From a virus: a DNA stretch of 32,557 bases. The position numbers and the translations under genes are program-made. The stretch covers positions 1 through 32,557 of the IMG/VR virus record IMGVR_UViG_3300032163_000069. The stretch is one strand, 5' to 3'. Shown here in pieces: positions 13,564 through 19,956 of this stretch; the first letter of the stretch is position 1, and each line of letters starts with the position of its first letter. The notes below the pieces were generated by a model, which was given only the letters and a program-made list of their open reading frames with translations, had not been told where the DNA came from and searched no databases.

Positions 13564-14040
13564 TTGCCACAAGGTATGCCTAAACCGACAAACCAAGTTG
13601 TGGCTCATGGCGATCCACTCCGGACTGAAATGGAAGTCGGCGCTAACGCGGTTGCTGCGAAAATGCTCCCAGGTACTATTGTAATCTTTGACTCGACAGA
13701 CTTCACAGTGAAAGAGGCTGGCGCCAAAGCTGCAGGATGGCTGGCGATCCTCGACGTCGCGCCTGACAAAAAGAAAGCCGATGCGTACGCTGTCGGCGAC
13801 GAATGCTCGGTGATTGAAGGCGAGTGCTACGCGGTTTTGCGGTTGAAGGCCAGCGAAAACGTGACGCGCGGGGACAAGTTGGTCACGGCTACTGACGGTT
13901 TGGTTGCAAAGCAAGCGGTGGGTGCGATGGGCGCTCAAGGACGCGTTATAGGGGAAGTATTGGAATCAAGCAACGTTACGACTGAGGCTGCGGTTCTAGC
14001 GCACTGGCGTCCAAGTCATGAACCTGCTGCAGCGAGCTAG
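13564..14040 (+). CDS. Capsid decoration/stabilisation protein (DUF2190-like)
   Basis: A 158-aa β-rich protein of the size and position of DUF2190-type head proteins. It has Gly/Ala/Thr-rich strands (PGTIVIFDSTDFTVKEAGA, GDECSVIEGECYAVLRLKA, GRVIGEVLESSNVTTEAAVLAHW). TTG 13564 has GAGGAG upstream; a later ATG at 13576 is possible. It probably trims or decorates the capsid surface, being co-transcribed just before the major capsid gene. Confidence 0.65.
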   Translation: MPQGMPKPTNQVVAHGDPLRTEMEVGANAVAAKMLPGTIVIFDSTDFTVKEAGAKAAGWLAILDVAPDKKKADAYAVGDECSVIEGECYAVLRLKASENVTRGDKLVTATDGLVAKQAVGAMGAQGRVIGEVLESSNVTTEAAVLAHWRPSHEPAAAS

Positions 14041-14047
14041 TGAGACT

Positions 14048-14935
14048 ATGCAAACGCTTAGAAGAGTAGGAATGGACACTGGCCGGCTAACTGACGAAGA
14101 AGCTCTCTACATTGACGACAGAATCGTTGAAACAGTAAAGTCGGCGCTCGTAGGTCGACGCTTATTCCCAGTCTTCCCATTGCCAAACCCGGGAATCATG
14201 AAGATTCGCGGCTACAAACGCGGAAACATGTCAGCTGCACGCATCAGCCTTTACGGTTCTGATGGCGGTCCAAAAGATCGTACACAGAAGACAGCATTCG
14301 ACATAACCGTTCCAGTGATTGACAAGGACTTCGACATTCCGTGGCGTGAACTTGCGGCAAGTAGGGGCACGGGCATGCCCATCGACACGCAAGAGGCTGA
14401 AAACGCCGCCAGAAAAGTCGCTGAGGATGAGGATACACTTCTCATCACGGGCGAGTACAGTGGCTGGAGGGCGTTGGGTGTTGAAGGTCTCGCGACGGCT
14501 ACGGGAAGGAATTCGGCCAGTGGTGGGGATTGGAGTGCTAATGCGTTTACGTACGTGAATACTGCCATCGGCGAGCTGGAAGCAGACGGTCATGTGAACG
14601 GGCCTTATGCCTTGGTCATCAAGCCGTCTTGGTGGCGACAGATCGCGGGCGCTTTCGTGACGAGCACTGCTGTTACTATTGCTGAGAAGGTCCGGGAGTT
14701 GTGTAATGGAGGCATATTCACGACTGACAATCTTTACACGTCTGCCGGATTGACGACTAACGCTTTGGTCGTGGAACTTTCCCAGGAGAACTTCGAAGTA
14801 GTTATAGGCGAAGACGTACACATGCTGCCCCCAACGTTCGACAGGCACGGGAATCTAGAGGGTTGTGTCCGCGAGGTTGTGGCGCCGCGTATCAAACGAC
14901 CCACCGCAATATGCGAAATAACAGGACTCACGTAG
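14048..14935 (+). CDS. HK97-fold major capsid protein (encapsulin-like)
   Basis: A 295-aa shell protein. It carries the pattern of the encapsulin/linocin branch of the HK97 fold: LTDEEALYIDDRIVETVKSALVGRRLFPV at the N-terminus, FDITVPVIDKDFDIPWRELAASRGTGMPIDTQEAEN in the E-loop/P-domain region, then helix NAARKVAEDEDTLLITG and the A-domain end of β-strands (VVELSQENFEVVIGEDVHML). ATG 14048 follows the preceding stop by 7 bp; an in-frame ATG at 14018 would overlap by 23 bp and cannot be excluded. It is the last gene before a short non-coding gap. Confidence 0.85.
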   Translation: MQTLRRVGMDTGRLTDEEALYIDDRIVETVKSALVGRRLFPVFPLPNPGIMKIRGYKRGNMSAARISLYGSDGGPKDRTQKTAFDITVPVIDKDFDIPWRELAASRGTGMPIDTQEAENAARKVAEDEDTLLITGEYSGWRALGVEGLATATGRNSASGGDWSANAFTYVNTAIGELEADGHVNGPYALVIKPSWWRQIAGAFVTSTAVTIAEKVRELCNGGIFTTDNLYTSAGLTTNALVVELSQENFEVVIGEDVHMLPPTFDRHGNLEGCVREVVAPRIKRPTAICEITGLT

Positions 14936-14966
14936 AATCCGTGGCGTAACACTCGATATGCCATCC

Positions 14967-14987
14967 ACCCCTACTTATTTTCGGGGT
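14967..14987 (+). terminator. Weak hairpin after capsid gene
   Basis: ACCCC (14967-14971) pairs with GGGGT (14983-14987) over an 11-nt AU-rich loop and is followed by TAAAAATG. The 94-bp gap after the capsid gene holds little else. Such a short stem could be a partial terminator or an mRNA processing site. Confidence 0.25.
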
Positions 14988-15029
14988 TAAAAATGAATCC
15001 GAACGCAGAGAAAAAAGGAGGTTGAGAAT

Positions 15030-15266
15030 TTGAAGTTCAAGTTAAAGAAGGGCGAGGGTGGGGTCAGCGGGTTCGTGGACGCTCAAGGTGTGACACATTT
15101 GCCTGGCGATGTAGTCGACTTGCCGGCAAGTTACAAGGGCGAGAAGTGGCTGGAGGCCATAGAACCTGAGTCGAAAGTGAAGGCTCCGCCTAGCAAGGTT
15201 GAGTCGCCCCCTGAAACGATGCCTGAGGCCCCTTTAGAACAGCCAAAATCAAGGAAGACAAAGTAA
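15030..15266 (+). CDS. Small head protein
   Basis: A 78-aa protein from TTG 15030 with AAGGAGG upstream. The first ~48 residues are a compact β-rich unit (GGVSGFVDAQGVTHLPGDVVDLPASYKGEKWLEAI) typical of small viral head-associated proteins, and the tail is Lys/Pro-rich. Its stop TAA overlaps the first codon of the downstream glycosyltransferase frame by two bases. Exact role unknown. Confidence 0.6.
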   Translation: MKFKLKKGEGGVSGFVDAQGVTHLPGDVVDLPASYKGEKWLEAIEPESKVKAPPSKVESPPETMPEAPLEQPKSRKTK

Positions 15267-16351
15267 GCGTTCTCGTTGGGATCCCAAGTCTCAACGAGAA
15301 TGACCGTTTTCTCGGTTATCGAGAGAACGTTCTGGCACACATTGCAGTCGCCTTGGCCGGGGTCGAACATGAAGTTTTTATTTCTCCGCCACAAGCGAAA
15401 CCGGGCATTGAGGGCATTACCAACGCACAAAACACGCTTATCGATCGGTGCGTGGAGGGTGACTTTTCGCATTTATGGATTGTTCAGGCTGACGTGGAAG
15501 TGTCGGCTGAAGCTTTTGATAAGCTCTCTGGGATTGACGTCGACGTGGCTCAGGGTGTTGTTTCGCGTCACGACGATCATAATGCGCTAATTTGTGGGTT
15601 CTTGGATGCGGATAAGAAGGTGTGGTATTTGCCGCGCAATGCGGTTCAGAACATGGTTCTCTCAGGTTGGGTTTTCGCCGGGATGAGCTGCACACTCCTC
15701 AAAAGGCGGGTCCTAGAGGCTGGAATCCGCTTTCGATATGAACGCGGAGTTGGTGAGGATATTCTCTTCATGTTCGACGTGCAGAAAGCGGGATTCGTTG
15801 CTAAGGTTGATGGCCGCGTGGTTTGCGGTCACCTGCCAGAGTGGCCCTTAGGCTCGGCATTAGGGGTCGCGACCCCTAATTATGGTGTTCTTGATGTCGG
15901 TTGTGGTCACAGGTCCAAGGGCGACGTGAACGTTGATTTGTATCCTGAACCTACTGCTCACCGGTGTGCGGATCAGCGGGTCAACGATGATGTGCGACTT
16001 AAAGTCGCAGAGATTCCGAATTTCGTTAAGGCAGATGCGTGCCACTTGCCTTTCCGGGATGGCGCGTTTAGAAGCAGTTACAGTTGGCATGTGATTGAGC
16101 ATTTGGCTGATCCTGAGGCTTTCCTGCGGGAGCTGCTGCGGGTTTCTGCCGGGGAAGTTGAGGTCCGGTGTCCGAATGGGGATCATCCTTCTGCTTTTGG
16201 CGATTCGAAGCCTTTGCACTTGCAGCGTTTGACGGCGAAGTGGTTTGAGGTGCGGTTGAAGGCTTTTCCCGGATGGAGCTGGGACGTGAGGCCTGAGTTT
16301 AGCCAGGGTGAGCCTTGGGAGATCGTGGTTCGCGGCGTAAGAAACGGTTAG
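15263..16351 (+). CDS. Glycosyltransferase-methyltransferase fusion
   Basis: A 362-aa two-domain enzyme. Residues 1-~195 look like a GT-A glycosyltransferase: SVLVGIPSLNENDRFLGYRE, then QADVEV (75-80) in the metal/nucleotide position and GED (164-166) near the end. Residues ~205-362 are a Rossmann methyltransferase: LDVGCG (210-215), ADACHLPF (257-264) and HVIEHL (276-281). The two are joined at a stretch encoded by a 22-bp palindrome. The clear protein pattern runs upstream to residue 1, yet no ATG, GTG or TTG exists there: the codon at 15263 is GTA (GTAA overlap with the previous stop, AAGGA upstream). The first ordinary start is TTG 15353, inside the domain. It probably modifies capsid, tail or host glycans, being set in the head module. 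Confidence 0.72.
   Translation, partial: VSVLVGIPSLNENDRFLGYRENVLAHIAVALAGVEHEVFISPPQAKPGIEGITNAQNTLIDRCVEGDFSHLWIVQADVEVSAEAFDKLSGIDVDVAQGVVSRHDDHNALICGFLDADKKVWYLPRNAVQNMVLSGWVFAGMSCTLLKRRVLEAGIRFRYERGVGEDILFMFDVQKAGFVAKVDGRVVCGHLPEWPLGSALGVATPNYGVLDVGCGHRSKGDVNVDLYPEPTAHRCADQRVNDDVRLKVAEIPNFVKADACHLPFRDGAFRSSYSWHVIEHLADPEAFLRELLRVSAGEVEVRCPNGDHPSAFGDSKPLHLQRLTAKWFEVRLKAFPGWSWDVRPEFSQGEPWEIVVRGVRNG
15859..15880. repeat. 22-bp perfect palindrome at domain junction
   Basis: ATTAGGGGTCG is followed directly by its exact reverse complement (CGACCCCTAAT). It encodes residues 199-206, in the linker between the glycosyltransferase and methyltransferase domains. It could be a hairpin, a protein-binding site or a recombination scar of the fusion. 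Confidence 0.6.
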
Positions 16352-16370
16352 GCTACTATCGCGTTTGCGA

Positions 16371-16392
16371 TAACAACGTATTTCTGCTTTGA
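16371..16392 (+). promoter_or_regulatory. Shared 22-nt element (copy 2)
   Basis: TAACAACGTATTTCTG followed by CTTTGA, two mismatches from the copy at 10526-10547. It starts 42 bases before ATG 16413 of the connector gene, in a 61-bp gap. It is probably a second structural promoter separating the head block from the connector-tail block. Confidence 0.45.
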
Positions 16393-16412
16393 CATACGCA
16401 TTTGCTAATATT

Positions 16413-16727
16413 ATGACGTATTCGTCGCGTTCTGACGTCAAAACTGTTCTTCAAATCAGCGAAAGTGTAGATGACACGGAAATTGACGGATGCATCGCAA
16501 GCAGCGACGCAATCATTGACAGTATACTACTACGAGAAGGCCTTTCGTTAGCCACTCCGACACCGCAGAACATCAAAGACGCAAGTGCGCATTACGCAGC
16601 CTGGCTGTTCAGACGCCGAAATGATCCGGTCGGGGCCGAGGCTTTCCGCGCGGAGGCTGAGCGCTTTCTCGCCTTGTATGTGGAGGCCCGGCGTGATCCG
16701 GGGTTCCGGGTGGTGAATGACGCGTGA
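16413..16727 (+). CDS. Head-tail connector (gp6-like)
   Basis: A 104-aa mostly helical protein like HK97 gp6/adaptor proteins: SSRSDVKTVLQISESVDDTEIDGCIASSDAIIDSIL and a helix DASAHYAAWLFRRRNDPVGAEAFRAEAERFLALYVEARR. Start ATG 16413 is preferred over TTG 16389 upstream because it lies at similar distance from the shared element as the portal start. It ends in a 4-bp GTGA overlap with the next gene. It is expected to join the portal to the tail. Confidence 0.68.
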   Translation: MTYSSRSDVKTVLQISESVDDTEIDGCIASSDAIIDSILLREGLSLATPTPQNIKDASAHYAAWLFRRRNDPVGAEAFRAEAERFLALYVEARRDPGFRVVNDA

Positions 16728-17164
16728 GCGTGCAGGTCTCGGTTGATGATTCGCGTTTTGAGGCTTGGCTAGATCGCGCATCTGGTTTTGGCGCCGAGTT
16801 TGAGCGACTTTTCCGCGAAAGGGGCAGCGTGATCGTGCGTGAGGAAATGCGGAGTCAGGTTCCTATTCGCTCGGGGTTCCTGCGCGAAAGCATAACAACC
16901 GCTTTCGCTCCAGACGGGTTTCTCGTGTATCCGACGGCGCCATACGCTGGCTTCGTCGACAGGGGCACTGGTCCGCACATGATTTTTCCGTCGACCGCGA
17001 AGATTCTGCGGTTTGAGAGGGGCGGCGCGGTGATTTTTGCCCGGCACGTGCATCATCCCGGTTTTACGGGCAGATTCTTTGTCCTGCATACGCTGGATCG
17101 GGCGCGGGATCGCCTCATGGCGCTCGTCAGAAACTTGATGGAGGAGCTTTATGGCAAATCCTAA
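16724..17164 (+). CDS. HK97 gp10-like neck/tail completion protein
   Basis: A 146-aa protein of the HK97-gp10 type. Signature segments are VPIRSGFLRESI (~44-55), YAGFVDRGTGPHMI and HHPGFTGRFFVLHTLDRARDRL. GTG 16724 overlaps the preceding stop. It is thought to seal or complete the head-tail interface. Its end overlaps the next gene by 14 bp, as is common in this block. Confidence 0.75.
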   Translation: MSVQVSVDDSRFEAWLDRASGFGAEFERLFRERGSVIVREEMRSQVPIRSGFLRESITTAFAPDGFLVYPTAPYAGFVDRGTGPHMIFPSTAKILRFERGGAVIFARHVHHPGFTGRFFVLHTLDRARDRLMALVRNLMEELYGKS

Positions 17165-17579
17165 GACGATCTGCGACGAGCTGATCAAGATTCTCGTGCA
17201 TGCGAATCCGGCAGACAGCAACGATGCTCACATTAGCGGCTGGCTTAAGGGTCAGCCTTTGCGGAGCCGGTGGCCAAAGTGTCCGTTTGGCTGGGTTGAG
17301 TGGGGAGGAGGCACACGCGACGCGCCCGTGGGTTCCCGGGCTGAGGTTCGAGACGTGTTTCACATAGTTATTGCTGTCCGGAACGTTGATGCGGGTAAGG
17401 CTGAGGACGGCGCGATGGAGTTTGCCGCTGCCGTCGAGGACGCGCTTGACGCGGTGCCTTCGCTTGGGGGCGTTGTTGAGCGCAGTTACGTGGTTAACCG
17501 TGAAAAGCAGAAGTTGTTCGAGGACGATTACAGCGTGTGCGCGGTGCGCGTGACCCTGCAGACCCATCGGAGAGAGTGA
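17151..17579 (+). CDS. Tail terminator-like protein
   Basis: A 142-aa α/β protein. Pattern: N-terminal helix TICDELIKILVHA, strand block EVRDVFHIVIAVRNVD, helix MEFAAAVEDALDAV, and end DYSVCAVRVTLQTHR, as in phage minor tail/terminator proteins (gpU/gp11-like fold). It lies directly after the gp10-like gene and before the tail tube, exactly where a terminator is expected. Assigned by position and layout, not by strong residue motifs. Confidence 0.6.
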   Translation: MANPKTICDELIKILVHANPADSNDAHISGWLKGQPLRSRWPKCPFGWVEWGGGTRDAPVGSRAEVRDVFHIVIAVRNVDAGKAEDGAMEFAAAVEDALDAVPSLGGVVERSYVVNREKQKLFEDDYSVCAVRVTLQTHRRE

Positions 17580-17600
17580 GTCGCGGAGAGGTGAAACGGC

Positions 17601-17753
17601 ATGGAACACGAGAAAAGGCGGCCGAGGGAGTTTTGGCAAAAGGAGTGTCAAGGCTGTCCCGGTCTGCTTCGGTTCGAAGATGTTGGCAGTGAACCCGACG
17701 TTACTGTTTACTGTCAATTCGAAGAATGCATCAAGGTAGAAAAGGTGAGCTAG
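17601..17753 (+). CDS. Cys-rich 50-aa protein
   Basis: A 50-aa protein from ATG 17601, with GGAGAGGTG upstream. Cys at 15, 18, 38 and 43 (CQGC, CQFEEC) could bind zinc. It sits between terminator and tail-tube genes, where it could be a small structural or regulatory protein. Family unknown. It is supported by a good ribosome site and by spacing of one base to the next ATG. Confidence 0.55.
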   Translation: MEHEKRRPREFWQKECQGCPGLLRFEDVGSEPDVTVYCQFEECIKVEKVS

Positions 17754-17754
17754 A

Positions 17755-18702
17755 ATGGGAACACGTTATGTGGCAACCGGGAAGGAGACAAGTTATGGCG
17801 TTGCCGTGGCTGCGGCCTACTACGAAGAAGCGAAAGCAGCGTTGAAGCCCGATCTCGGCTGGCTCATTCCTAAGCCGGTCGCGTCGAGAGCGTATAGAAC
17901 GAAGAGTGAGGGACCGTACCGCACGCGCGGCAACATCGGCGACTTCCCACTCATTACGGAGGGCATTATCGGCCATCTTCTGTACGGGGCGTTCGGAAGC
18001 ATCAGCACGGCAAATCAGACGACCGGAGTGTATCGGCACACGTTCACGCCAGCAGAGACGTTGCCAAGCTTGACGGTTAGGTTGGGCGTGGAGCAGACGC
18101 AGCGAATTCTCCCCGGCTGCCTCGTAAACACGCTGAAGCTTCACTTTCCGAACAATGATTCTGTTCAGGCCAACGCGGAGATCCTCAGCGGCATAATCGA
18201 GTCAAAGGCCGCGATCGGGACGCCGACGCCTAGCAATGTGCAGGCGATTAACATGTGCGGAAGCGAATGCGGCATGACAATTGGCGGAGTGACAAAGCGG
18301 GACGTCGTGTTCGACTTGGAATTTACGCTTGAAAACAAGATTCCCTTCGAACGCGGCGCCTTAGACGGGAGAACGTTCAGCAAAAAGCGCTATGGCGATC
18401 GCACGATCAAGGGAAAACTCAGCGCATACTTCGACGACACAACCGAGTACGACAGGTTCATGGCTGGAACCGAGTTTAGCATTATGATACATACAAGTGG
18501 CCCCCTGATCATTGACCCCTACTATCACTATCTGGAGATTGAGATGCGAAAATGCGTGTACTTGAAGGATGTGGCGCCTGGTGTTGAGCCGCAGAGTGAG
18601 CCGCTGGTCGTTGACGCGCCAATTCAAGCGTTCCACGACACGACAGGCGGATTCAACGCTGAGGCTAAGGCGGTTTTGCAGAACACGATAAACAGCTACT
18701 AG
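17755..18702 (+). CDS. Major tail tube protein
   Basis: A 315-aa β-rich protein. Its opening (GTRYVATGKETSYGVAVA) is typical of tail tube subunits, followed by many Gly/Thr/Phe strands (GIIGHLLYGAFGSI, TLPSLTVRLGVEQTQRILPG, GCLVNTLKLHF, DLEFTLENKI, GKLSAYFDDTTEYDRFMAG). It is expected to form the hexameric tube through which DNA passes. No sheath gene is found, so the tail should be non-contractile. It is followed directly by the tail chaperone gene. Confidence 0.7.
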   Translation: MGTRYVATGKETSYGVAVAAAYYEEAKAALKPDLGWLIPKPVASRAYRTKSEGPYRTRGNIGDFPLITEGIIGHLLYGAFGSISTANQTTGVYRHTFTPAETLPSLTVRLGVEQTQRILPGCLVNTLKLHFPNNDSVQANAEILSGIIESKAAIGTPTPSNVQAINMCGSECGMTIGGVTKRDVVFDLEFTLENKIPFERGALDGRTFSKKRYGDRTIKGKLSAYFDDTTEYDRFMAGTEFSIMIHTSGPLIIDPYYHYLEIEMRKCVYLKDVAPGVEPQSEPLVVDAPIQAFHDTTGGFNAEAKAVLQNTINSY

Positions 18703-18717
18703 GATGGGGGAGCGCGA

Positions 18718-19065
18718 ATGAAGATCAAAGTGGAAGGCACGGAATATAACGTACATGCAACACCGGTCTGGTTGAGTCCAATTTTAAGCAGAATAGCCGC
18801 GATAATACACATGGAGAGGGCCACCGAAGAAGACGTGCACAAAGATGTTGAAGAACTGAAAGCACTTATAACTGAAGTCTTGGACGCAACTGTCACGCCG
18901 TCGCCCCGCGACGGGCACACTGCGCGTTTGTTCAACGCGGTTAACGCGTTAACGACTGAAGAAATGCGGTTAGGAGCGCTTTTTTGCCAGAAATCCCAGC
19001 AGCCTACTAAAAGTGGCGGCGGACCTGGCGCGGACGATGGGGCAGAGGCCCAGCCAAATACTTGA
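18718..19065 (+). CDS. Tail assembly chaperone (gpG-like)
   Basis: A 115-aa acidic protein between tail tube and tape measure, the classic place of the gpG chaperone that loads the tape measure. Helical patterns occur at ~20-65 and the tail is low-complexity (Gly/Ala/Gln). GGGGGAGCG precedes ATG 18718. A second frame overlaps its 3' end (19037-19189). A 14-bp palindrome (GTTAACGCGTTAAC) at 18940-18953 is also present. Confidence 0.65.
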   Translation: MKIKVEGTEYNVHATPVWLSPILSRIAAIIHMERATEEDVHKDVEELKALITEVLDATVTPSPRDGHTARLFNAVNALTTEEMRLGALFCQKSQQPTKSGGGPGADDGAEAQPNT

Positions 19066-19189
19066 GCTTAGGAAAAGCGGGTTGTGGTGTCTGGCTTTTG
19101 ATCGTGAACTGCTGCGAGAACAAGCGGGTGATGCTACGGCGGATAAGATTGAGAAAATGAGGCGATGGAAACGTCGGAAGTCAGTATAA
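19037..19189 (+). CDS. Overlapping tail chaperone ORF (gpT-like)
   Basis: In the +1 frame relative to the chaperone gene, ATG 19037 opens 50 codons to TAA 19189. The product (QILELRKSGLWCLAFDRELLREQAG, ending in a basic helix) has the look of the second chaperone domain made as a G-T fusion in other phages. Here it has its own ATG, without a strong ribosome site, so it could be a separate protein or be reached by +1 frameshift before TGA 19065. It overlaps the tape measure start by 25 bp. Confidence 0.5.
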   Translation: MGQRPSQILELRKSGLWCLAFDRELLREQAGDATADKIEKMRRWKRRKSV

Positions 19190-19956
19190 CCGCAACCCTG
19201 TTTGGGGTGGATGGTGTGGTTGCCGGTTTCAGTAGGATCGGCGACGCGGCGGCAAATATGGGAAGCAGAACTGCTGATGTTGCAGACCGCACAGTTGCTG
19301 CGAATGAGAACGTAACTGAGAGCACGAATACTCTTGAGATAAGCGATAGGCGTTTGATGTTGACTACTGCAGGCATGATCGGAAACAGCGTACAGCTAGG
19401 AGACATCATGGGTAGGATGGCGAAAGGGCAGCTTGACCTTGGCAAAGGCACATTTCTTCTCACCATGAACTTTCTTCAGCTTGGCAGCCAACTTGCGCTC
19501 TTGGCACCAGCCTTTGAAGGCATGATCGCGAAGTCGGCAACATTGTTTGCGATGGAGGCGAAGAACGCCGCTGGGGCGCTTGCTCACGCGGCCGCTGAAG
19601 GTATCCGCCGGGCTGCGTCGTGGGCAACGGTGGCAGCTGAGAACGCGCGGTCAATAGCTCATACTGTGGCAAATGCTCTCAGCGGGCCCGCCGGGTGGGT
19701 GATCCTTGCCGGAGCTGCTGCTGCGGCCGGGGCGGGGTTTGCGCTTGCGAGCAGAATACCGCGCATGGCTGAAGGCGGAATAGTCAATGAGCCAACGTTG
19801 GCAATGTTGGGGGAGCGTGGCCCCGAAGTGGTTACGCCCTTGGACAGACTCCAGACGCGGCCTGCGCAAGTGATAATCAACATTTACGGTGCTCAAGGCT
19901 TCCGCGACGGGGTTGAGGATGGGGTTACTGCGTTGCGGAGGGCCGGCGTAGCTTGA
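19165..19956 (+). CDS. Short tape measure protein
   Basis: A 263-aa protein with the marks of a tape measure: an N-terminal start (VSITATLFGVDGVVAGFSRIGDAAANMG), Ala/Gly-rich helices with hydrophobic stretches (~100-190) and the conserved closing motif MAEGGIVNEPTLAMLGERGPEVVTPLDRL. Most siphovirus tape measures are 600 aa or longer. At roughly 1.5 Å per residue the tail would be about 40 nm, shorter than usual. The central hydrophobic segment may insert in the host membrane. It ends in a TTGA overlap with the hub gene. Confidence 0.75.
   Translation: METSEVSITATLFGVDGVVAGFSRIGDAAANMGSRTADVADRTVAANENVTESTNTLEISDRRLMLTTAGMIGNSVQLGDIMGRMAKGQLDLGKGTFLLTMNFLQLGSQLALLAPAFEGMIAKSATLFAMEAKNAAGALAHAAAEGIRRAASWATVAAENARSIAHTVANALSGPAGWVILAGAAAAAGAGFALASRIPRMAEGGIVNEPTLAMLGERGPEVVTPLDRLQTRPAQVIINIYGAQGFRDGVEDGVTALRRAGVA

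Noticed and set aside
14993-15025. 9-codon leader-like ORF covering the ribosome site of the 15030 gene
   Set aside because: It is only ATG plus a few codons ending in the Shine-Dalgarno; nothing supports attenuation.
18940-18953. 14-bp palindrome GTTAACGCGTTAAC in the tail chaperone gene
   Set aside because: It is made of repeated AACGCG/GTTAAC units encoding a simple Ala-Val-Asn-Ala stretch; no regulatory context around it.
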